Positions 1-13,067 of a stretch of 64,000 bases of DNA are shown piece by piece. The position numbers were made by a program, and so were the translations under genes. Origin of the DNA: an uncultured Pseudomonadota bacterium. GTDB lineage: Bacteria > Pseudomonadota > Gammaproteobacteria > Steroidobacterales > Steroidobacteraceae. How positions within the stretch are numbered: the stretch's first letter is position 1; each line of letters starts with the position of its first letter. The notes under the pieces are model-generated. The model saw only the letters and a program-made list of their open reading frames with translations, was not told where the DNA came from and did no database searches. The stretch is from contig CAIKZZ010000001.1 of NCBI GenBank assembly GCA_903832085.1, positions 150,406-214,405 on the forward strand, given 5' to 3'.

Positions 1-2
1 AA

Positions 3-41
3 AGCGACATGCATGTCGGCGATTCCGTCAAAAACCCCTAA
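3..41 (+). CDS. C-terminal end of an upstream protein truncated by the window edge (...SDMHVGDSVKNP*)
   Basis: Open frame from the window start to TAA at 39-41, followed by a terminator-like hairpin; too short to assign a family. Confidence 0.3.
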   Translation, partial: SDMHVGDSVKNP

Positions 42-60
42 TCGTCACCTTTCTAACCTA

Positions 61-101
61 AGAGCCCACGCAGCCGATTTTCCCGGCTCCGTGGGCTCTT
101 T
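61..101 (+). terminator. Intrinsic terminator-like hairpin
   Basis: AGAGCCCACGcAGCCG-attttcc-CGGCTcCGTGGGCTCT followed by TT; long stem with one internal mismatch, short T tract. Confidence 0.6.
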
Positions 102-288
102 AATATGTACTGGTTGGACAAGCCGATTGAAATGCTGTTAGATGCCTCGACTTTGAAACTGTGGAAATATTCGATGTTGCGCTTAATCGAGATCAGTGGT
201 CTCGATCGAGAGCACATCGCAACTCATTGATATAAAACCATAATATCTGGTGTATGTGTGCGACTGACGCACAAAAATGAAAGCCCCG

Positions 289-762
289 ATGAACGACAAC
301 GTGCTCGATATTTTGATTTATCTGTTCGAGAACTATCTCGAATCCGATGATATTCCACAGCCAAGTCGTGATGTCCTACGCGATGAACTCGAGCACGCCG
401 GTTTTGCCAAAACAGGCATAGAGCGGGCTCTAGAATGGCTGGAAGGGCTATCCATGGAGACGCCCGCAACGGTCAACCCGGTCAATCAACGCTCATTTCG
501 TGTTTTCAATGGCCACGAGCAAGCGCGCTTGACGGCAGAGGTACGCGGCTACCTTATTCAACTAGAAACAATCGGTATTTTATCTGCTAGCCAACGTGAG
601 TTAGTTATAGACAGACTGCTGGCTCTAGATGCCGAAGAAATTGATATTGAACAAATGAAGTGGGTTGTACTGATGGTGCTCTTTAGCCAACCAGGCCAAG
701 AATTAGCCTATCAACGCATGGAAGATCTGGTTTTCGAAGGCCAATCGTCCGCGATTCATTAA
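289..762 (+). CDS. smg: Smg family protein (DUF494)
   Basis: MNDNVLDILIYLFENYLESD... typical Smg N-terminus; located upstream of topA; ATG at 289 preferred over the ORF start at 277. Confidence 0.9.
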   Translation: MNDNVLDILIYLFENYLESDDIPQPSRDVLRDELEHAGFAKTGIERALEWLEGLSMETPATVNPVNQRSFRVFNGHEQARLTAEVRGYLIQLETIGILSASQRELVIDRLLALDAEEIDIEQMKWVVLMVLFSQPGQELAYQRMEDLVFEGQSSAIH

Positions 763-837
763 AATTCCTATATGTCTTTACTATCCAACCGATTCCATAG
801 CCACGCCGTCGTTACGGCCGCTTAGTTCCTAAGGCTC

Positions 838-3327
838 ATGAGCAACAATCTCGTCATCGTTGAATCGCCTGCTAAGGCCAAAACCATCAAGAAGTACCTT
901 GGTAAGGACTTTGAAGTGCTCGCCTCCTACGGGCACGTGCGCGATCTCGTGCCAAAAGAAGGCGCCGTCGACCCAAACCACGCCTTTGCGATGCGTTATG
1001 AGCTGATTGAGCGGAATGAGAAACACGTAGATGCGATCGAAAAAGCGCTTAAGAAAGCCAGCTGCTTATATTTGGCGACTGACCCTGATCGAGAGGGAGA
1101 AGCCATCTCGTGGCATTTAAGCGAGATATTAAAAGAGCGTGGCGCTCTTAAAGACAAGACCGTCTTTAGGGCAAAGTTCTTTGAAATAACGAAAACCGAA
1201 ATTCAGAAAGCGATTGCTGCGCCAGAAGCGCTCTCCACTGAGCTAGTAAACGCACAACAGGCGCGCCGCGCGCTCGACTATCTCGTTGGCTTTAATCTAT
1301 CACCGCTACTATGGAAAAAAATAATGCCTGGCCTGTCGGCTGGGCGAGTTCAAAGCGTAGCGTTACGTTTAATCTGTGAGCGTGAAGCAGAAATCGCAGC
1401 TTTCATTCGTCAAGAATACTGGACCCTTGAAGTCGATGCGGCGAAAGACGGGCAGCCATTCAAAGCAAGAGTTATTGAAGTTGATGGCGAAAAGTTAGAA
1501 TCCGACGTCAGTCGTAGTCGCTTTAGCCTTACCAATGAGTCTGCAGCCCGTGCAGTTGAGCAAAAACTAAATGCCGCCTGCGCAGGTCGCCTACGCGTCG
1601 TTAACGTCGAGGCAAAACCACGCTCACGCAGCCCTCAGGGCCCATTTCGTACTTCCACGTTGCAGCAAGCGGCAGCGAACCGGCTAGGCTTCAGCGCTCG
1701 CCGAACGATGCAGCTAGCCCAGAAATTATACGAGGGCGTCGATTTTGGTGAGGGCCCTGTCGGACTAATTACCTACATGCGTACAGACTCGACATCTCTT
1801 TCTGTTGACGCAATTGGGGCAATCCGCACCACCATTCTCAGCCTGTATGGCAAAGAAGCCTTGCCAGACGCGCCAAGAAGCTACGCCAACAAGCAAAAGA
1901 ACGCCCAAGAAGCGCACGAAGCCATTCGCCCCACATCATCAGACAACACGCCTGAGAAACTACGTGGCCTAATTGATGAGGACATGTGGCGGCTATATTC
2001 GCTCATCTGGAAACGCACGGTTGCATCTCAGATGACCAATGCGATCTTTGAGCAGGTCACCGTCACAATGCACCCATCTCTCACGGCCCCTGCAATAGCG
2101 CCAGTCGGCGTCATACGCGCCAGCGGCTCCACACTGGTAAAACCTGGATACCTAGCAGCTTACGAAGTTGACCGTAATGATGACGATGATGATGCGGAAG
2201 AAAGCGGAAGATTACCTGCGTTCGTAACAGGCGACTTACCTGAACTGATCGAACTGCGTCCTGAACAGCATTATACGGAGCCACCACCTCGTTACACCGA
2301 GGCCGGCTTGGTCAAAGCCCTCGAGGAACGCGGCATTGGCCGCCCATCTACCTATGCATCCATTATTGAAACGTTGCGTGGTCGCAAGTATGTAGAGGAT
2401 GAAAGGCGCAACTTTGTGCCCACGGATACGGGAAAAATCGTTAGCCAGTTTTTAGTGAAGTTTTTCCCACAATATGTGGACTACGACTTTACAGCTCGCC
2501 TCGAAGACGATCTTGACGAAATTTCGCGTGGCGAAAAAGAATGGATACCCGTACTAACTCAGTTCTGGCAGCCATTTATCGAACGCGTGCGAGATATTGA
2601 GGCAAACGTTAGCCGTGAACAGGTAGCGCAGTCACGTCAGCTTGGTGTGGACGAAATCTCGGGTAGACCTGTCAGCGTCCGCGTAGGCCAATATGGACCT
2701 TTCGTTCAACTAGGCACCAAGGACGATGTCGAAAAGCCCAAGTTTGCTGGGTTGCGTCCGGGCCAGAAAATGGACACCATCACGCTTGTCGAAGCGATGA
2801 AACTCTTTACGCTGCCGCGTGTGCTCGGTGAACTTCCCACCGGGGAAACTGTCTCGGTCGGTATCGGTCGGTTCGGTCCATTCATCAAGTATGGCGCTAA
2901 ATATGTCTCAGTTAAGACTGACGACCCATATGCCGTGGAATTTCCACGCGCCATCGAATTGATCGAAGAAAAGAAGGTCGCAGATGCGGCACGATTATTA
3001 CGTGACTATGGTGTAGATGATATTCAGGTTCTGAATGGGCGCTTTGGAGCTTACCTTACTGATGGTAAGCGTAATGCAAAAATCCCCAAAGACCGGGACC
3101 CTACAAGTGTGTCGCTCGAGGAGGCGCGCTTGTTAATAGCAGCCGCACCATTACGCGGTACTTCCCGTTTTGGTCGCAAGAAAGCTGGGTCGGGTAAATT
3201 TAAGTCGGCTGCCTCTAAGAAAAAGACAGCCGAGCCACCGGCCATCGAAGCTCCAAAGAAGGTCGCTAAGCCGCGCGCTAAGACTGTTAAGAAAAAAACA
3301 TCGCGCAAGGCCGCTGTTAAAAAATAG
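838..3327 (+). CDS. topA: DNA topoisomerase I
   Basis: Toprim start MSNNLVIVESPAKAKTIKKYLG, catalytic region GPVGLITYMRTDS, C-terminal topo repeats and a Lys-rich tail. Confidence 0.97.
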   Translation: MSNNLVIVESPAKAKTIKKYLGKDFEVLASYGHVRDLVPKEGAVDPNHAFAMRYELIERNEKHVDAIEKALKKASCLYLATDPDREGEAISWHLSEILKERGALKDKTVFRAKFFEITKTEIQKAIAAPEALSTELVNAQQARRALDYLVGFNLSPLLWKKIMPGLSAGRVQSVALRLICEREAEIAAFIRQEYWTLEVDAAKDGQPFKARVIEVDGEKLESDVSRSRFSLTNESAARAVEQKLNAACAGRLRVVNVEAKPRSRSPQGPFRTSTLQQAAANRLGFSARRTMQLAQKLYEGVDFGEGPVGLITYMRTDSTSLSVDAIGAIRTTILSLYGKEALPDAPRSYANKQKNAQEAHEAIRPTSSDNTPEKLRGLIDEDMWRLYSLIWKRTVASQMTNAIFEQVTVTMHPSLTAPAIAPVGVIRASGSTLVKPGYLAAYEVDRNDDDDDAEESGRLPAFVTGDLPELIELRPEQHYTEPPPRYTEAGLVKALEERGIGRPSTYASIIETLRGRKYVEDERRNFVPTDTGKIVSQFLVKFFPQYVDYDFTARLEDDLDEISRGEKEWIPVLTQFWQPFIERVRDIEANVSREQVAQSRQLGVDEISGRPVSVRVGQYGPFVQLGTKDDVEKPKFAGLRPGQKMDTITLVEAMKLFTLPRVLGELPTGETVSVGIGRFGPFIKYGAKYVSVKTDDPYAVEFPRAIELIEEKKVADAARLLRDYGVDDIQVLNGRFGAYLTDGKRNAKIPKDRDPTSVSLEEARLLIAAAPLRGTSRFGRKKAGSGKFKSAASKKKTAEPPAIEAPKKVAKPRAKTVKKKTSRKAAVKK

Positions 3328-3369
3328 CTCCGTAGTGCTTGCCCGCTTAAACAGCCACGTAAGACTTGT

Positions 3370-4287
3370 ATGAACCCTGATAAAGCCGCTGTCCGCGAAT
3401 ACCTTTCTGAGCTGCAAGACAGCATCACGACAGCAATCGAACAGCTCGATGGCGGCGGGCACTTTCAGAGTGATCTATGGGTGCGTCCCGGCGGTGGCGG
3501 CGGTGACAGTCGCGTCTTGAAAAGTGGCCGTATATTTGAACAAGCGGGTGTCGGTTTTTCACATGTTATGGGTGAAGGACTACCACCATCTGCTACCCAA
3601 GGACGCCCGGATCTTGCCGGCGCCTCTTTTGAGGCGATGGGGGTCTCCTTAGTGTTTCACCCAACGAATCCTTTTATCCCAACTACACATATGAACGTGC
3701 GGTTCTTTATCGCCGAGAAAGCCGGTCAGCCGCCGGTTTGGTGGTTCGGTGGAGGATACGATCTGACTCCTTACTATCCGTTCGAGGAAGACGTAGTGCA
3801 TTGGCACCAAACAGCCTACGATGCCTGCGCCCCCTTTGGTAAAAACGTATATAAAAATTATAAGAGCTGGTGTGATGAGTACTTTTATCTCAAACACCGT
3901 AAAGAAACTCGCGGTGTTGGTGGCGTCTTTTTTGATGACCTAAACGAATGGGGCTTCGCGCGTAGCTTTGAATTCCAACGAGCGATTGGCAGTAGTTTTT
4001 TACGAGCTTATGTGCCTATTGTGACAAAAAGACGCGCCTCTGATTACAGCGAGCGTGAGCGTCAGTTTCAACTATACCGTCGTGGCCGATACGTTGAGTT
4101 CAACCTAGTTTATGACCGTGGAACGCTTTTTGGACTACAGTCTGGTGGACGCACTGAGTCAATCCTTATGTCGCTGCCACCATTGGTGCGCTGGGAGCCA
4201 AACTATGAACCAGAGCCTAATAGTCAGGAGGCGCGCCTTTCCTCCGATTACTTGAAGCCACGTGATTGGCTCTCTAATGGCTCTTAA
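3370..4287 (+). CDS. hemF: Oxygen-dependent coproporphyrinogen III oxidase
   Basis: [49 protein letters not shown] motifs. Confidence 0.97.
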   Translation: MNPDKAAVREYLSELQDSITTAIEQLDGGGHFQSDLWVRPGGGGGDSRVLKSGRIFEQAGVGFSHVMGEGLPPSATQGRPDLAGASFEAMGVSLVFHPTNPFIPTTHMNVRFFIAEKAGQPPVWWFGGGYDLTPYYPFEEDVVHWHQTAYDACAPFGKNVYKNYKSWCDEYFYLKHRKETRGVGGVFFDDLNEWGFARSFEFQRAIGSSFLRAYVPIVTKRRASDYSERERQFQLYRRGRYVEFNLVYDRGTLFGLQSGGRTESILMSLPPLVRWEPNYEPEPNSQEARLSSDYLKPRDWLSNGS

Positions 4288-4339
4288 TAAATTAATCTTC
4301 CCCGCGGACATCAGCAATGGTTCAGCGTAAGCTGCGACC

Positions 4340-5182
4340 GTGAACTACCGCCACGCCTACCATGCAGGAAATTTTGCTGACGTTCTAAAACACGTCGTGC
4401 TGATAGCGCTGCTGGATTATCTGGGACGTAAACCCAGCCCATTCTTCTATTTAGATACCCACGCTGGCCGTGGTTGGTACCCCGTAGACTCCGCGGAAAC
4501 CCAACGTGGCGGCGAATACCGCGCTGGCGTGCTGCGACTGCTAGGCACAGACGCCGTTCCGCTTGGCCCGGTGAGCCGCTACCTTGAACTTGTAAGATCT
4601 CTCGGTGTCGAGGGAGATAAACTCGTAGCGATTCCTGGGTCACCGTTGCTTGCGCTTGCGGCGATGCGTGACTGTGACGAAGCCTCCCTGTGCGAACTAG
4701 AGTCTCGAGAGGTCCTGGCTTTAAGACGATCAATTCGTGACTCACGCTCTCATATCCACGAGCGCGATGGATACGGAGCGCTCACGGCCCTCCTCCCCCC
4801 CAAACAGAAACGCGGTCTGGTGCTCATTGATCCTCCATATGAAGCTGCCGACGAATTTGAAAAATTAAAGGCCGCGCTGCTTGTCGGCCTACAGCGCTGG
4901 CCAACAGGTATCTTTGCTGTCTGGTATCCGATCACACAGGAGGACGGATGTAGTCGCTTCCTTGAGCGGATGGCTGGTACGGGCATCCGTAAACAACTAG
5001 TAGTCGAATTATGCATCCAGCGCGACGACAGCCCAGGGGGCCTAAATGGAGCAGGCATGCTACTTATTAATCCTCCGTGGCAGATTGATGAATACCTGGC
5101 CCCTGCTCTACCATGGCTACTGCGGCAGCTAAACGCAGATGGTCGTGGACGCTCGCGTGTCAGCTGGCATGTGCCTGAGTAA
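4340..5182 (+). CDS. rlmJ: 23S rRNA (adenine2030-N6)-methyltransferase RlmJ
   Basis: MNYRHAYHAGNFADVLKHVVL, DTHAGRGWY, LIDPPYE; GTG start. Confidence 0.93.
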   Translation: MNYRHAYHAGNFADVLKHVVLIALLDYLGRKPSPFFYLDTHAGRGWYPVDSAETQRGGEYRAGVLRLLGTDAVPLGPVSRYLELVRSLGVEGDKLVAIPGSPLLALAAMRDCDEASLCELESREVLALRRSIRDSRSHIHERDGYGALTALLPPKQKRGLVLIDPPYEAADEFEKLKAALLVGLQRWPTGIFAVWYPITQEDGCSRFLERMAGTGIRKQLVVELCIQRDDSPGGLNGAGMLLINPPWQIDEYLAPALPWLLRQLNADGRGRSRVSWHVPE

Positions 5183-5249
5183 AGAGCACTAAAAAGCTTG
5201 GTGTATGCCACCGTCTTGTGATGAGATTCATTTCCGAAGAAACCGCTAA

Positions 5250-7141
<1,892 letters not shown>

Positions 7142-7142
7142 A

Positions 7143-7670
7143 CTAGCCTCGGTATCGCTCTTTAATTAAAACGTAGTGCTGAGCTGCTTTTTGCAGCATG
7201 TCAATCTCCTGCTCTGTAAGAGGCCGAATTTCACGAGCGGGATTGCCGCGCCAGAGCGTACGTGACCTAAGTCTTTGGCGAGGCGGAACAACACTCCCTG
7301 CTGCAACCATGACATCGTCTTCAGCGACGACGCCATCAAGAACGATAGCTCCCATCCCTATTAAGCAGCGACTCCCTATCGTGCACCCATGTAACGTCGC
7401 GTTATGCCCCACTGTGACATCATTGCCTAACGTCAAGGGCATACCGCCGTTGTTTTCGGGACCTGCATGCGTGATGTGCAACACGGTCCCGTCCTGGACA
7501 TTTGTGCGCTCACCAATCGTAATGCTGTTGTCATCACCACGGACAACCACCATAGGCCAGATTGACGAATCATCGCCAATAATTACCCTTCCGATGACCA
7601 CGGCTGTCTCATCAATGAAGACACGTAAACCGAGTTCTGGGCTATGCCCTTGATACGCACGTAGTGACAC
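7143..7670 (-). CDS. Gamma-carbonic-anhydrase-like hexapeptide-repeat protein (YrdA family)
   Basis: Left-handed beta-helix hexapeptide repeats; VVIGRVIIGDDSSIWPMVVVRGD, VTVGHNATLHGC. Confidence 0.92.
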   Translation of the reverse strand: MSLRAYQGHSPELGLRVFIDETAVVIGRVIIGDDSSIWPMVVVRGDDNSITIGERTNVQDGTVLHITHAGPENNGGMPLTLGNDVTVGHNATLHGCTIGSRCLIGMGAIVLDGVVAEDDVMVAAGSVVPPRQRLRSRTLWRGNPAREIRPLTEQEIDMLQKAAQHYVLIKERYRG

Positions 7671-7684
7671 AGCAGCCTCCTTTA

Positions 7685-9034
7685 TCAGCGCATGGTGACA
7701 AATTCTTCAGCGGCGGTAGGATGAATTGCAACTGTGTCATCAAAATCTTTTTTGGTAGCACCCATTTTTATTGCTACAGCAAACCCCTGTAGCATCTCAT
7801 CCGCGCCTTGACCAATCACATGTAATCCAACAATCCGTTGCTCAGAACCCACGCAGACTAGTTTCATTTCTGTACGTTGCTTTTTAGTCGCGAGTGAGTA
7901 GTACATGGGTACAAAATCAGATTTATATATCGTCACGGCATCACCATATTGTGCGCGTGCCTCTAATTCGGTCATCCCAACCGTACCGATCGGGGGATGC
8001 GAGAAAACTACTGACGGTATTAGTTCATAACTCAAATGACGGTCGGCCTGATTATTAAATAGCCGATCTGCTAATCGACGCCCAGCGGCAATAGCCACAG
8101 GAGTTAATTGAGCCCGCCCAGTGATATCACCGATCGCATAAATTCCGCTGACATTTGTATTCTGGAAATCATCAGTCGTAATAAAGCCTGCTTTATCTGC
8201 GGCGATTCCTGCGGCGGCTATGTCAAGCCCATCAAGCATTGGTTCGCGTCCAATCGCCCACAACACGCAGTCAAAGGGCCCGACCTTTCGCTCGTCCGCC
8301 AACACTACCTCAAGGGTACGGCCACTCATCTTCCTAAGCACTTTTGGCACCGCGTCCGATAGTAACGTAAGACCATCGGCTGATAACTCGCGCATCAGAG
8401 CTTTAGAAATCATCTCATCGAATGTGCGCAAAACACGGTCTTTTCTAAACAGCACCGTTACAGCGCTGCCTAGAGCCGCAAAAGAACTTGCGAGCTCGAC
8501 TGCAATGTAGCCACTACCAATGATTGCAACGCGCTCTGGTCGGTCCTTTAAGTCGAAATATCCATCTGATGTAATTCCGAGTTCAGCGCCCTCGATGTTC
8601 GGCACGCCAGGTTTACCACCAGTCGCAAGAGTGATGTGGGGGGCAGTCACCCGACGACCATCGACATCTATGGTGTGAGAGTCTATAAAGCGGGCGATGC
8701 CGCGCAGCCAAGTAATGCTTTTTTTAGCAAGGTTGGTTTCGTATATACCATTCAGGCGAGCGATATAGGCGTCTCGAGCGACTTTTAGGCGTGACCAATC
8801 GTGCCCATGAGTTGCAAGGCTAAAACCATAATCATGTGCATCAGCGACGGCATGGGCTATGCCGGCTGCGTTCCACATCACTTTTTTCGGAATACAGCCA
8901 ACATTGACGCATGTACCACCAAGCCTCGCCGACTCGATGACAGCCACTTTGGCACCATATTGTGCGGCGCGTTGCGCGGTAGCCAACCCGCCGCTACCAC
9001 CACCGACGGCTATGTAGTCAAATGTATCAGTCAT
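7685..9034 (-). CDS. gor: Glutathione-disulfide reductase
   Basis: [11 protein letters not shown] motif, [16 protein letters not shown] redox-active site, C-terminal [15 protein letters not shown]. Confidence 0.95.
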   Translation of the reverse strand: MTDTFDYIAVGGGSGGLATAQRAAQYGAKVAVIESARLGGTCVNVGCIPKKVMWNAAGIAHAVADAHDYGFSLATHGHDWSRLKVARDAYIARLNGIYETNLAKKSITWLRGIARFIDSHTIDVDGRRVTAPHITLATGGKPGVPNIEGAELGITSDGYFDLKDRPERVAIIGSGYIAVELASSFAALGSAVTVLFRKDRVLRTFDEMISKALMRELSADGLTLLSDAVPKVLRKMSGRTLEVVLADERKVGPFDCVLWAIGREPMLDGLDIAAAGIAADKAGFITTDDFQNTNVSGIYAIGDITGRAQLTPVAIAAGRRLADRLFNNQADRHLSYELIPSVVFSHPPIGTVGMTELEARAQYGDAVTIYKSDFVPMYYSLATKKQRTEMKLVCVGSEQRIVGLHVIGQGADEMLQGFAVAIKMGATKKDFDDTVAIHPTAAEEFVTMR

Positions 9035-9118
9035 ATTTCCACACTATTGGAATAGGTATTCCATCATAATCTTGTCTAATCAGTCCTGCGCGCTCTGTTA
9101 GCATTTGGGATCGTATAA

Positions 9119-11155
9119 ATGGTAGGTTTTTCTATGATGAATCCGCTGCTGGCCACCGACGCACTGCCAAATTATGACCTTATTAAGCCTGAGCATGCTG
9201 AAGATGCGGTGCACACGCAGATTATCGCCAATCGGGCGGAAATAGAGAAGCTGCTCGCTAGCCCATCAGTAACGTTTGAGGGCCTTGTAAAGCCATTCGA
9301 GGTACTTCAACACCGGCTCAGTCAGATATTTGCGCCTATTAGCCATTTGAATGCAGTTGCTAACACGGCACCGCTACGAGAGGCATACGCCAAGTGTATC
9401 GGCCTACTCACTGCTTATCACACTGAAGTCGGCCAGCACACAGGGTTGGCAGCCGCCTACGCGCACATTTTTTCGACACAGAAACTGACACTATCAGCGG
9501 CAGAACAGCGCATCGTGATGAACGCCATCAGAGATTTTCGCCTAGCCGGCATCGAATTGGCAGCAGCGGAGCGTAACCGCTTCGGTACAATTATGCAGGC
9601 CCTAGCTCGCTCCCAATCCCTATTCGAGGAGCATGTTCTTGACGCGACACGAGCTTGGTCTTTTCATGCTACAGATTCTACCCAGATCAGTGGTCTGCCG
9701 CCTCACATAATCGACCAAGCGCAGCGTGCAGCAACTGCTGCTGGTAAGCCTGGTTGGTTGTTTTACTTAGACCAACCGACCTATGTGGCTGCGGTGACTC
9801 ATGCCGACTCTAGAGCATTGCGTAAACTGTTCTATGAAGCATGGGTAACACGTGCATCTGATACCGGCCCTCATTCACCCTCCTACGATAACGGGCCTTT
9901 ACTGACTGAAATTCTAACACTACGCCATGAAGCGGCAACGCTACTTGGGTTTAGTAACTATGCCGAGCTCTCGCTCGCTACGAAAATGGCGAAAAACACA
10001 GACGAAGTCTTGACGTTTCTGCGCGATATGGCAGCAAAGTATTTGCCTACAGCGCGCGTCGAGTTCGCCACTTTAAGCGCGTTCGCTGGCTTTGCGATCG
10101 AAGCATGGGACGTCGCCTACTACTCCGATAAGTTGCAACAAAAGGAACATAATATATCGGAAGAAGCACTACGGCCTTGGTTCCCTCTCACACGTGTACT
10201 GCCAGGTCTCTTTCAGATTATCGAAAAGCTATACGGAGTCTCCATAACGGAGCGCTCTGGGGTCTGTGTCTGGGACCCCACGGTTCGATATTTTGCTGTT
10301 GCAGACTCCTCAGGCACTGAGATTGGCGGTTTATATGCTGATTTTTACGCCCGTCAAGGTAAGCGGGCCGGCGCATGGATGTCAGAGATCACAGTCCGCA
10401 AACAGATATTTGGATCATTGACCATCCCTGTAGCAAATGTTGTTTGTAACTTCACCTTGCCCGCACCGCAGGCAAGCGCGTTACTCACTCACTCTGAAGT
10501 TGTGACGCTTTTTCATGAGTTCGGCCATGCGTTACATCATCTGCTTACCACGGTTGACTATCCTAGCATCGCTGGAATTAATGGCGTGCCGTGGGATGCT
10601 GTTGAATTACCGAGCCAGCTAATGGAGCAATGGGCGTGGCGAGCTGAGTGCTTGCCTCTAATTTCTGGCCATGTGGACACCGGTGAGCCACTGTCGGAGG
10701 CAGTACTCACGGACTTGCTTGCGACGCGACGGTTCCAGGCGGGGCTTGCTTCGGTACGGCAGCTTGAATTTGCACTTTTTGATTTTGTTATTCATTCACA
10801 GCCCGCTGCTCCAAAAACCACTGATAGCATCTACGGATTACTTGAGAGTGTCCGGAGCGATATTTCGGTCGTCCCAAGCTGTCCATTTAATCGCTTCGCT
10901 CATAGCTTTATGCATATATTTTCTGGTGGTTATGCTGCGGGCTATTACAGCTATAAATGGGCAGAGGTATTGTCAGCAGATGTCTTTGCGGCGTTTATGG
11001 AAAGAGGCATCTTCGATACAATAACGGCGAAGCGTTTTTTGGCGAGTACGTTGTCACAAGGAGGCGCATGCGATCAGATGGAGGCGTTTGTAGCGTTTCG
11101 AGGTCATCGCCCAGACGGTAACTATTTGCTGCGGCAAGACGGAGTGTCGGTATGA
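9119..11155 (+). CDS. prlC: Oligopeptidase A (M3 family metallopeptidase)
   Basis: Zn-binding HEFGHALHHLL; M3 C-terminal architecture; exact start uncertain (GTG/ATG alternatives). Confidence 0.94.
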   Translation: MVGFSMMNPLLATDALPNYDLIKPEHAEDAVHTQIIANRAEIEKLLASPSVTFEGLVKPFEVLQHRLSQIFAPISHLNAVANTAPLREAYAKCIGLLTAYHTEVGQHTGLAAAYAHIFSTQKLTLSAAEQRIVMNAIRDFRLAGIELAAAERNRFGTIMQALARSQSLFEEHVLDATRAWSFHATDSTQISGLPPHIIDQAQRAATAAGKPGWLFYLDQPTYVAAVTHADSRALRKLFYEAWVTRASDTGPHSPSYDNGPLLTEILTLRHEAATLLGFSNYAELSLATKMAKNTDEVLTFLRDMAAKYLPTARVEFATLSAFAGFAIEAWDVAYYSDKLQQKEHNISEEALRPWFPLTRVLPGLFQIIEKLYGVSITERSGVCVWDPTVRYFAVADSSGTEIGGLYADFYARQGKRAGAWMSEITVRKQIFGSLTIPVANVVCNFTLPAPQASALLTHSEVVTLFHEFGHALHHLLTTVDYPSIAGINGVPWDAVELPSQLMEQWAWRAECLPLISGHVDTGEPLSEAVLTDLLATRRFQAGLASVRQLEFALFDFVIHSQPAAPKTTDSIYGLLESVRSDISVVPSCPFNRFAHSFMHIFSGGYAAGYYSYKWAEVLSADVFAAFMERGIFDTITAKRFLASTLSQGGACDQMEAFVAFRGHRPDGNYLLRQDGVSV

Positions 11156-11937
11156 GTGGGAGGTCATTTAGCGTTGCAACATGGAACGTAAATTCACTTA
11201 AGGTAAGGCTTCCTCATCTTGGACAGTGGCTGCAGTCTTCACACGTTGATGTCGTGGCACTCCAGGAAACAAAAGTGACGGATGCCGACTTCCCGTTTGA
11301 TGAGATTCGGGATTTAGGATATCGCGTCGTTGCACATGGACAGCGGACCTATAACGGCGTGGCGTTACTTGCCAGGTCGGAGATATCAGATGTCCTTTGT
11401 GGAATTCCAGACTTTTCTGATGAGCAAGCTCGCGTTCTTGCAGCGACGGTTGAAGGCGTGCGCATCATTGACGTGTATGTTCCAAATGGGCAAAGCGTGG
11501 GATCAGACAAGTACCTTTACAAGCTGCGTTGGCTTGACGCACTGCGTACATACTTGACCGCAGCGCTACAGGAATATTCTAAAGTTATTGTGCTTGGAGA
11601 TTTTAATATCGCGCCTGAGGATCGGGACGTTCATGACGTAAAAGCATGGGAAGGGCAAGTGCTCGTAAGTGAGCCGGAACGCGCCGCTCTGGCGGGCATT
11701 CTTGATCTTGGTTTTATTGATACCTTCCGACAGTCCTCACAAGCTGCTGGCGCTTACAGTTGGTGGGATTATCGGCAGGGAGCCTTCAGGCACAACGCTG
11801 GTTTGCGCATCGACTTGGTTCTAGCGAGTGAGCGCCTATCGAAGGATCTTGATGGCTGCCTGATTGAGCGCGAGCCGCGAGGCTGGGAACGTCCATCCGA
11901 CCACACGCCAGTGGTAGCCTCATTTAACTTAAAGTAG
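11152..11937 (+). CDS. xthA: Exodeoxyribonuclease III
   Basis: ATWNVNSLKVRLPHL, LQETKVTDADFP, VYVPNGQ, LGDFNIAPEDRDVHD, SDHTPVVASF; 4-bp overlap with prlC. Confidence 0.95.
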   Translation: MSGRSFSVATWNVNSLKVRLPHLGQWLQSSHVDVVALQETKVTDADFPFDEIRDLGYRVVAHGQRTYNGVALLARSEISDVLCGIPDFSDEQARVLAATVEGVRIIDVYVPNGQSVGSDKYLYKLRWLDALRTYLTAALQEYSKVIVLGDFNIAPEDRDVHDVKAWEGQVLVSEPERAALAGILDLGFIDTFRQSSQAAGAYSWWDYRQGAFRHNAGLRIDLVLASERLSKDLDGCLIEREPRGWERPSDHTPVVASFNLK

Positions 11938-12011
11938 ACCATCCTCATACTGAGACTCGAATTCGTGACTAGCACACTGATCGCCGCTACAAATTGGCGT
12001 AAGCTTGGTCC

Positions 12012-13040
12012 ATGAGTACAGTCCAGCCACTCCCAGCCGCAGGCGCCCGCTATCGGCGAAACGATTATGACGTAACTGATACGGTGCAAGTCAGTGTGAC
12101 CTCCGCGGTTGAGAGCGCTGTACGGCAACTGTTTGCTGAGCAGTGGCCAGATGGAGACTTTTTGCCGATCGAGAAGTCGTTCGGAATGTTTGAGTCTCTT
12201 TTCAGCGGACAACTCGCCGGCTACAACGGTGTCGATACGGTCTACCACGACAGGCAGCATTCACTTGATGTTGTATTAGCTATGGCGCGCTTACTGGTTG
12301 GCTATGAGCGGACCACTGCCCAAGATGAGCACTTCGGATTTGAGCGAGCCAAAATGGGACTGGTCACGGCCCTCTTTCATGATGCGGGCTATATCCGGCA
12401 CCAAAGCGACACTCTAAAGAATGGTGCTGAGTACACCCGTTCACACGTCAGTCGCTCCGCGCGTTTCATCGCAAACTTCATGCCCACACTTGGCATGTCC
12501 GACTGGGTGCCTATAGCAACGCGTGTAGTGCACTTCTCAGGGTATGAGGTGCCCTTTGCGAAAATTCATCTCACGGATTGGCGTGATCGGAAAATAGGCC
12601 ACTTGCTGGGAACAGCTGATTTCATTGCTCAAATGGCCGATCGTTGCTACCTAGAAAAGTGTCGTGATCGACTGTACCCTGAGTTTGTCCTTGGTGGTGC
12701 TGCTCTGAATCGCACGGTAGATGGCGATGTGAGCTTGGTCTATGGGTCCGGACTTGATCTACTGCGCAAGACACCAGAGTTTGTTGCCTACACGATGCGA
12801 GAGCGGCTTGATGGCGAGTTTGGTAGTGCGTATCGCTATATGGAGGCTCTATTTGATGGCAAGAATCCTTATCTCAGCGCAATCCAGCAGCATTTAGCTT
12901 TCTTGCGCGTGATCTTGAAAACCGAAGACTGGCCTTTATTGCGCAGAAATCCGCCTTGCTTTACCAGCGATCCCAATGCCCTGCCAGATGTGCGCCGCCT
13001 TATGTTGGAGCGCCTACGAGAGGCGTGGCAGAATAGTTAA
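12012..13040 (+). CDS. HD-domain metal-dependent phosphohydrolase-like protein
   Basis: HDRQHSLDV ... TALFHDAGYIRHQSD His-Asp pattern; specific substrate unknown. Confidence 0.75.
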   Translation: MSTVQPLPAAGARYRRNDYDVTDTVQVSVTSAVESAVRQLFAEQWPDGDFLPIEKSFGMFESLFSGQLAGYNGVDTVYHDRQHSLDVVLAMARLLVGYERTTAQDEHFGFERAKMGLVTALFHDAGYIRHQSDTLKNGAEYTRSHVSRSARFIANFMPTLGMSDWVPIATRVVHFSGYEVPFAKIHLTDWRDRKIGHLLGTADFIAQMADRCYLEKCRDRLYPEFVLGGAALNRTVDGDVSLVYGSGLDLLRKTPEFVAYTMRERLDGEFGSAYRYMEALFDGKNPYLSAIQQHLAFLRVILKTEDWPLLRRNPPCFTSDPNALPDVRRLMLERLREAWQNS

Positions 13041-13067
13041 GTTAGTACAACATATAAGGCCGATGGC

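Noticed and set aside
5-18. Perfect palindrome CGACATGCATGTCG at the left edge
   Set aside because: Falls within the coding tail of a truncated upstream gene; short, and no context available to judge it.
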